Shown in pieces: positions 58,137-64,000 of a DNA stretch of 64,000 nt. The number at the start of each line of letters is the position of its first letter. Position 1 is the first letter of the stretch. Source of the DNA: Lactifluus volemus (lineage: Eukaryota > Basidiomycota > Agaricomycetes > Russulales > Russulaceae); NCBI GenBank assembly GCA_022376515.1, contig WTXI01000003.1, positions 930,001-994,000 on the forward strand, read 5' to 3'. The position numbers and the translations under genes were made by a program. The notes under the pieces were generated by a model. It was not told the DNA's origin. It ran no database searches and saw nothing but the letters and a program-made list of their open reading frames with translations.

Positions 58137-58394
58137 GTCACTGTATATTTCTCGCGGTCTTTTTCTTTCCGAGTGGCGAGGAAGAGCAAGGAATTATATT
58201 GCTGCTGCCTGGTGCGTCTTCCTGTCATGATCACACCAAAAGCTTTCGAGTCAATTGTAGAGGTGGTACAGTATGTTACCGTGGAAGCTGATAAAATCAA
58301 GTGACAGCTAGGTCCTTAATAGATAAGGTACAGGGAGGAACTCATAGAATTGGATTAGTCCGTTCTCACACCCTCATCTTATTATGGGGATAGG

Positions 58395-61300
58395 CTACAA
58401 GAATTGTCGAATTCTTTGCATCCCTGTGGGTTTTTCGAGGGTGTCTGTCTCATCTGTCTCTTCCAGGGATGGAATTCCCTGAAAGTGTCTCAGTGTCTCA
58501 GTTGTCTGGCAACAGAAAGGAGTGACTCACAGTGACGAAATCCAGTTGCGATAAAGGGATCTGGGGTTACATTTGGGCGCTCTGTTAGGTGCGACATTCC
58601 AAAAGACAACGCACGATCTTTGTCTTCTTATACATCTTCCAACCGAAGAACAAGAGCGTAAAGACCGGCAGGTTTATATCTTAAACCATGGATATCTATT
58701 AACCATGGAATGCATAATTGAGTTGGGTGGCGCACGTACATGCCGCAACGAAGTCCGGGCCATTGAAATGCCAAAATACCGATAAGCCACTTACGAGGAT
58801 GAAAAAAATCGACCTGCCAACAGCGTCATGATCTATATACGTAAAATGGAGCATACAGCCACGTACCAAAAGACCACATACATTCCAGCATAGGGCTGGA
58901 ATATGGAACGGTAGGCAATATTTGTGTCATGCCGTTCCAGACCCTGAACTTTCAGTCCATAATCTAGGAAGGATGTCATCCATCAGGATTTTCACAATTT
59001 TCTTGTCACATCTTGTCTCTCTTGTCACATCTTGTCAACAGGCTCCCACAAGCTCTAAAAAGCTCTAAAAAGCTCCTACAAGACCGACAAGTGGACAAGA
59101 CACAAGAGCCACAAGGTAGGTATGAAATCGCACAAGATGGTCAGATATTTGTGCATATAAGACAAAACAAGTGCACAAGACGACAAGTGCACAAGATGAC
59201 AAGGCAAAAAAGATCAAAATCATGGTATTATATTGGTAATACTCTACCACACAGTACACAAATCCAGTGCCATTCTGACCACAGGCAAATAGTTGTCCCA
59301 TTGCACTGTATTTCGCACTAGCGCTTATACAGGAGAAAATTGCTCCGATCGACTGCAACGCGACTAAGATCCATCCCACACCGAATCAGGTGCTGCTGAC
59401 GTATCTGTCGCCATCGCCATGGACAAGCACAGGCCGCTCTGTAATGGGTCAGGTGGTGACGAGAGGGTGTCGGGCCACTAGGACCGATCGGCCTGGCAGG
59501 GTTTTTGTCTCTCTTGTCTACAGCCCGCCGGGCTCCCCTGTCCCACCATTGATCGCTCGCGCAGCATGCCCCACTCACCAGTTAGAACTTGAAATAGATG
59601 TGGAGTGCAAAAAGGCAAGTAGCGCACCTTCATCGAAGCCTCAGACAGGACAAAGTCAACCTCTGGATGCCGCATTTCCATATGTTCTTGGTACTTACGC
59701 AACTCGTCGATTCCCTTTTGGGAGCATGAAGATCGCAACGCAGCTGACTGCATTGTACTCGGCCTGAACGTCTGCGTTGCGTCGCCGCGCCGCAACCTTT
59801 TCGTTCTCGCCTTCGCGCGGGGTGAATTTGCTCGGATCCGGAAGAGGTTCTAAATCAACAGCCACCAACCACCACCATCAATGGGCTTACAAGGGAAGTG
59901 AAAAGCGGGGCAAAGGACGCACTCGGGTCGACCTCCCCAACGCCACCGCCCACGCTTGCAGAACACGTACACGGAGACGACGACCCCGTCCCCTGTCCAC
60001 CATAGCTAAGAGTGGCAAAACGAGGGGGCGAGCGCGGGCTGCCGACACCTGCGCCAAAGAGCTTCTTCGAAGCCAGCGATAGGGCGCGTGAGAGAGCGTT
60101 TGTCGCGGAGCGGCCCATCGGAATCAGTACGCCACTGTGGCTCGGTGGTGGTGGGAAGGTTGGGCCAGATGGTGAGTCCGGTGAGAGGTGAGGCAGAAGA
60201 TCAGGGAGGCGCTTCTCATCGTTGGCAGAGGCAAGCATCGGCGGTACGTGGCGGTCAAGGAGAGGCCGACGCCGGGTTGCATTGATCTCTGTGGGATGGT
60301 CTGATTTTCTGAAGACTTTGGTATGCATTAACATATTTACCGTCCACTACCCGATTGAATTCGACAGCTTCTACAAGTACATACTCCCTACGGAGCAAGC
60401 AGTCCTCTTCTGTCTCCCTTGAAGTGCGAGACTGCAGCCATAGTTGGACCTTGTTGAGCAAGAAATGAAGCCTGGGTGAGTTCAGGACGCCGCCTCACCT
60501 TTGGTCAGATAAACGGCACTAAAGGGGAATGGTCAGAGAACGTATGGATGAAAAAAATATACCACTAACTCAGAAGGTTACAATTTTCGAACTGCACTGG
60601 GGGTGTTGACACATTTTCGACCAGTGACCAGGGGAAATAGCAACAGCGAGAAGGGTGAAGGAAGCGAAGGTAGGCTCAAAAGAGCGGTAAGCCTTTCTCT
60701 AAGTCGTTCGAAAAAAAAATGTCGTACGATTTTAATTTCCCACACGAATTTGAAAGTTCAACTTAGCCACCAATGGCAGCAATACTAACTTGCTCAACCA
60801 TGCCCTTCCGAAGTGGGGTCCTTGTCAACTTGCATTCGGGAGTAAGTCACCACCTGGCATCTTGTATATGATGTTAATCAGCCTCCCACAGACTCAATTG
60901 AGTATGACCAAGGCAGAAAGAGAACTCGTGTTTCTGTGAGTCTTATGTTTGCTCTGTATTTTCTTTTTTTTTTCAGACCAGTTTTGAAAGATCGTCCCAT
61001 TCCACCTGTCGCTGAATCCTTTGGCGTGAGCACCTGGCAGGTGCCTTTCCCGTCCTGGCAATCCATCATCCCACAACTTGCGTTTTTCTTCGTTTTTGAG
61101 GACATGTTCCATTATTTCTGTTCGTTGGTTCCTGCTACATTTGGCCTTTTTTTCCCCCCAGTCCTTGCTAATCTTCGTGTATATATTCTCACAGCTCATC
61201 AACTTCTTCACACATCCTTACTCTACAAACCTATCCATGAGCTCCACCACAAATATTCTGCGCCTTTTGGCCTTGCTGCCATGCACGCACACCTGGCAAT

Positions 61301-64000
61301 CAGGAAGGGCCATCGTACGAGCTTTTGCACTGGATTGGACCCAAGGTGCGTTCAGCCTCGTTGGCTCGCTTGCGTGGCAAAAGGTGTGATCGTCACTGGC
61401 CGCCGTTTTCTTTGGCTATGACACGGATCGTGTGTGCAAGGATCTGGAATATGCTTCTCGAGGTCTGCGTTCGTTCCGGAGCGTCGGCGATTCGAACGTG
61501 AGCTCCTTGAGCTTATGCATCAGCGAGTCCCAGCGGTTTGAAAGAAGTTGGCCAAAAGGGAAGAGCACCGCGAGACAAAAGTGCGAATGGGACCACGAGC
61601 ATGATTGACGAAACGAAACGTTTGGACTGTTCAGTGATCGCGACAGGGATTGGTACGGTCGTAGCTACTCGCCCAGTGACAATTGTGACCGCTATGGCGT
61701 ATAGGGTCCGCGAAAAAGACTATCGTGACGACTGCTCCCAGGACTTCGACCGTGATCGCCTATTGTGATCGATCGCATTCTCGGAGGGTAACTACGACCG
61801 TGAACACCCACGATCCTCTCCTGTGGCGGCGGTCTTTCCATCCCCGCCACCGCCTCCTGCCCGCACACTAGTGGTGCTTCCAAACTGTCCCCGGCACCCA
61901 CCCCTCTCCCGAGCAAGTCTCCCATGTCGAACGTTCAGAACATGACTCCAGAGGAGCGGCACGCTATTATCCAAGCTGAGGCGCAATGCCGTACTGTGGA
62001 GCGCATGGCTGAGGACCTGAGGCCAAACTTGCAGGACACCTCGGCTGGTGAATGTTGAACATTGAATGTGTGAGACCATACACTACTAGCACTCAGAATG
62101 TGAATACAAAGTAGTTACAAAATTTTTAGTAACTTGTCATCTTGTCGCTCTTGTTGAGCTTGAAGGTCTCGCCAGCTTGTTGACAAGCTGTGACAAGATG
62201 TGACAAGCCTTGACAAGCTGAAAAGCCCACAAGAAAGCTGTTATCTTGCTGATGTCATCTGGCGGTCGTCATGTGAAAAATATGCCCACAGAATCGAAGA
62301 TAGGTGACGCCAATCATCAACCAACTGGATAAAATGGACACATTAATCGGGTCTACTGGGCGAGATGGGCATGACACTCGTACTTGAGGAGGCTTCCAAC
62401 CGCGCCTCACGATCGTGTTCAGTCCATGCGATAAACCGAAGTCGTGAGAGTGGCTCACTCAAATTGACAAACCAACTGAGGCAAGATCAGACCCTGCCTT
62501 TCTCGATACAAAAAATCACCTACTTGAACACTTTACCAGAACTGTTGCTGACATTCAGGAAGGCAAGAAATGAAAAGAGGCCCTGAATACATCACGAGTC
62601 GGTATGCATTTCTAGCTGGTATGCTCATGTTTGGCGTACGGCTGTGATGATAGCGACATAGGGCACGCCATTGTGGGACAAAGTAGTGATAAAGTTTGGG
62701 GCATGGCCTTGCACACCGAGCGCAAACAGTAATCTCGACGCCGAGTACAACATGCCATTCGCAGATGAGAAAGCACTTGTCAGGACGACAGCATTCACAA
62801 TATGAGGGAGCACTGAAAATACGAAACGTTCAGGGAATGAACGGGTCGCATTGAATAGGTACCGACCTTTCACGCCTGCCCGGTTAAAAACAAGCACGAA
62901 CGGCGATTGGCCCGCGTTGCCTGTTTTTCTGGGCGAGGGCTGAGAATGGTTAAACTTCGAAGAATGACAAGACCGACTTGAAAAGTTGTGGATCGTTGGA
63001 TGGTATGAGCATCCCAACAATCAGGCCAGTAAGGACCTGCACGGAGATTAATAGATGAAAGATAGAGAGCAACTTATACAGGATTCACGTAGCAGACGAA
63101 GATGCGGAAGAAGACCGTACGCATGGCAGTAATCATATTCTTCCGTGGATAACGTGTTTCTGCGGCAGCGCTAGTCGAAGAGTGAAGTTAGACACGACAA
63201 TTAGACGAGAGGTGTACAAACAGTGTGATGATTTCCATCCCGCACATTGCGAACGCGGCGTATATTATCCCAAGAAGAAGGCCCAAAAACCTGCCCGGCG
63301 CTCCCGGCTCGAGAGCTATGGGATCTGTGTATCAGTGGCCAGCATTCAGAACCATCAGACGCAGCTCACAAGAGACGAGCGGGCCTGGGTGTTTCCAGTA
63401 CTGTAGTGGGTGAGCCAAGGAGGTGTTCCAGAATGATCTCCTTACCTCAAATCCGTGACTATTGGCGACAAGGTTGTTATCAGTTGAACAGGTTGTGAGT
63501 TAAGTAGTGACACAGCGGACCGGGTGTGATCAGGACCTCCGCCAAGGTTTATGACAAGGCCACCAATGATCTGTAGCAGATGGAAGTTAACGAAAGTTGG
63601 GATAAGTGGTAAAATATGTACATACCAAGCCGACCACAAGCATGACTGCGAGATATCAGCAACTCGGATCGAATTGAGCCAAATGGCCTACGTTTCAAGG
63701 TAGCAAAGACAACCTCGGCTAGATACGGCCCTTAGCGATAGGAATACACTGGCACTTCACGAAGCTCACTGTTTCCGAAAAATCTTATTTTTGAAACCAA
63801 GTAAGAAGGGTAGGCACCTGAATAAGTGGACCGACCTTAGACCAAGGAGATTGACAGAGTACACGGCAGCAATCAAAACTGCGACATAAATAGATACGTG
63901 CTTGGCCTGCACCTAGGTTAGGTTCGGAGGTTTGCCACGAGACGAGGTCATACATCATGGTCCCAAAAACTTATTAATACGGCCGCAGCAGTTATTTCTG
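58395..64000 (-). CDS. amino-acid permease (Gap1/Put4-like), 5' end outside the window, with a 3.3-kb intron
   Basis: Reading from the window edge down: ITAAAVLISFWD, VQAKHVSIYVAVLIAAVYSV (63840-63900), IIGGLVINLGGGPDHTR, DPIALEPGAPGRFLGLLLGI, IYAAFAMCGMEIIT, NPVLTGLIVGMLIPSNDPQL, HIVNAVVLTSAFSSANGMLY, SASRLLFALGVQGHAPNFIT, HNGVPYVAIITA, NVSNSSGKVF, WFVNLS and SWLMIGVTYLRF to the donor at 62289. The next coding block starts at 58963, with YYGLKVQGLERHDTNIAYRS and IFQPYAGMYVVFW, then NLPVFTLLFFGWKMYKKTKI, IPLSQLDFVT and GIPSLEETDETDTLEKPTGM, stop at 58395. The junction TYLRF|YYGLKVQGLERH is exactly the family sequence, so the gene may still be spliced and functional. The remaining introns are small. 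The C-terminal exons are pieced together by hand. Confidence 0.85.
58972..58980. repeat. target-site duplication, left copy
   Basis: gatgtcatc, identical to 62251-62259; lies 8 bp inside the permease intron from its acceptor. Confidence 0.8.
58994..59215. repeat. CTTGTC-rich left subterminal region
   Basis: Contains cttgtcacatcttgtc twice near its outer end, then a series of gacaag, acaagac and gcacaaga units in the opposite sense further in, plus a tandem of agctctaaaa. The mirror arrangement occurs at the right end of the element. Confidence 0.7.
59600..60461 (-). pseudogene. ATG1: captured fragment of autophagy kinase ATG1 (regulatory region and start of C-terminal tMIT domain)
   Basis: Minus-strand blocks in order: LLRREYVLVEAVEFNRVVD, FPPPPSHSGVLIP, NALSRALSLASKKLFGAGVG, PLPDPSKFTPREGENEKVAA, RRRNADVQAEYNAVSCVAIF and KGIDELRKYQEHMEMRHPEV, DFVLSE. 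This is the region of basidiomycete Atg1 between the kinase domain and the C-terminal tMIT domain, and the first part of that domain. The kinase domain and the protein's end are missing, frames shift (for example a stop after VVVGGC and a -1 near 59715) and the piece lies wholly inside the mobile element. It is in the sense direction of the permease transcript. Identification rests on remembered family sequence. Confidence 0.75.
60801..61345 (+). pseudogene. ERG25: captured fragment of C-4 methylsterol oxidase ERG25
   Basis: Plus-strand exons give IPPVAESFGVSTWQVPFPSW, QSIIPQLAFFFVFEDMFHYF, joined across an intron (acceptor near 61199) to HQLLHTSLLYKPIHELHHKY and SAPFGLAA. HxxxH and HELHHKY are part of the di-iron His clusters of the fatty-acid-hydroxylase superfamily; the FGVSTWQVPFPSW block points to Erg25. 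Short upstream exons (60801-60935) are tentative. The sequence loses homology after AAMHAHLA: the expected AEYAHPAE with the last His cluster is altered, and the N-terminal half is absent. It lies inside the mobile element, opposite in direction to the permease and the ATG1 piece. Confidence 0.75.
61320..62057 (+). pseudogene. third host-like fragment in the element, Arg/Asp-rich, unidentified
   Basis: Pieces in different frames look protein-coding: YELLHWIGPKVRSASLARLR, RRFERELLELMHQRVPAV, KKLAKREEHRETKVRM, FSDRDRDWYGRSYSPSDNCD and MSNVQNMTPEERHAIIQAEA. The composition suggests an RS/RD-rich nuclear RNA-binding protein, but I do not recognise which, and the pieces may come from more than one gene. 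Stops and frame changes prevent a product. Confidence 0.4.
62137..62240. repeat. CTTGTC-rich right subterminal region
   Basis: Read on the minus strand it begins with cagcttgtcaaggcttgtca and catcttgtcacagcttgtca, the counterpart of the left end, then gacaagatgacaag further in. Repeated short units, not one continuous inverted repeat. Confidence 0.7.
62251..62259. repeat. target-site duplication, right copy
   Basis: gatgtcatc, identical to 58972-58980; lies 30 bp inside the permease intron from its donor. Confidence 0.8.

Larger units (their letters stand above)
58981..62250. mobile_element. Pack-MULE-like non-autonomous element with captured gene fragments, inserted in a permease intron
   Basis: A 3270-bp insertion flanked by the direct repeat gatgtcatc (58972-58980 and 62251-62259), a 9-bp target-site duplication as made by Mutator-like transposases. 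Taking out the element plus one repeat copy leaves a 47-bp intron (39 nt from the donor side, 8 nt at the acceptor) with gt...ag ends. Both ends are rich in CTTGTC/GACAAG units in opposite orientation; no long perfect terminal inverted repeat is visible, only a weak match around (t)ttcttgt near both ends. No transposase is seen. The interior carries an ATG1 C-terminal fragment (minus), an ERG25 fragment (plus) and a third host-like fragment. Superfamily assignment is inference from the 9-bp duplication. Confidence 0.78.

Noticed and set aside
59065..59379. A 104-residue minus-strand frame with several hydrophobic stretches, possible membrane protein.
   Set aside because: It lies within and next to the CTTGTC repeat array at the element end; its composition follows from the repeat units.
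58964..62289. Chimeric assembly join as the explanation for the giant permease intron.
   Set aside because: A random join would not produce an identical 9-bp flank and leave an exact 47-bp gt-ag intron in the right phase on removal. Read support should still be confirmed.
1..64000. CRISPR array, bacterial operon, phage or plasmid features.
   Set aside because: No evenly spaced direct repeats, no ribosome-binding-site-led operons; the gene content and introns are eukaryotic.
1..64000. tRNA and rRNA genes.
   Set aside because: Some B-box-like strings (for example near 38010) were noticed, but none with a matching A box and cloverleaf. No rRNA-like sequence seen.

Overview
The window reads as nuclear DNA of a filamentous basidiomycete (Agaricomycetes). 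Genes are dense (about one per 2 kb), carry many 45-65 bp introns, and encode full eukaryotic housekeeping sets plus features common in wood and soil Agaricomycetes (AA9 LPMO, F-box/LRR proteins). The protein style would fit Cantharellales/Rhizoctonia-like fungi, but that placement is only a guess.

Layout. 1-5 kb: gene-poor, with a 34-bp-arm foldback, a decayed C-terminal ergothioneine-synthase (Egt1) remnant and, downstream of it, a separate EgtD-like methyltransferase gene. 5.4-24.7 kb: compact housekeeping block: WSS1-type protease, NCA2, VPS37, RRP40, EAF6, proteasome ATPase RPT5, a TPR/F-box/LRR protein, mitochondrial phosphate carrier, meiotic MSH5, prohibitin PHB2 and a PQ-loop transporter. 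25-37 kb: F-box/LRR protein, G-patch protein, amino-acid permease, YPK1 kinase, VAP/SCS2 and an extended SDR. 37-39.3 kb: gene-poor, with a dispersed repeat. 39.3-46.5 kb: complex I NDUFS4, a ferric-reductase-type flavocytochrome, PRP38 and tRNA isopentenyltransferase MOD5. 46.5-53.5 kb: second gene-poor stretch, with the other repeat copy, an AA9 LPMO, a broken P-loop gene and a decayed segmental duplicate of MOD5. 53.8-58.1 kb: RING protein, DUF5745-like protein and a DysF peroxisomal membrane peroxin.

Most striking is 58.4-64 kb. An amino-acid permease gene (minus strand, 5' end beyond the window) contains a 3326-bp intron. Inside it sits a 3270-bp insertion flanked by a 9-bp direct repeat. 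Removing the insertion and one repeat copy leaves an ordinary 47-bp intron with intact reading frame. The insertion has CTTGTC-rich inverted subterminal regions, no visible transposase, and carries pieces of at least two unrelated host genes (the C-terminal part of autophagy kinase ATG1 and the middle of sterol oxidase ERG25). This is the layout of a Pack-MULE-like gene-capturing element parked in an intron.

A technical caution: many otherwise normal genes here carry apparent single-base losses, several in short homopolymers, which suggests assembly indels rather than wholesale pseudogenisation. The Egt1 and MOD5 copies are different, with stops, rearrangement and missing segments. Exon boundaries are read by eye and gene limits are approximate to a few codons unless stated.
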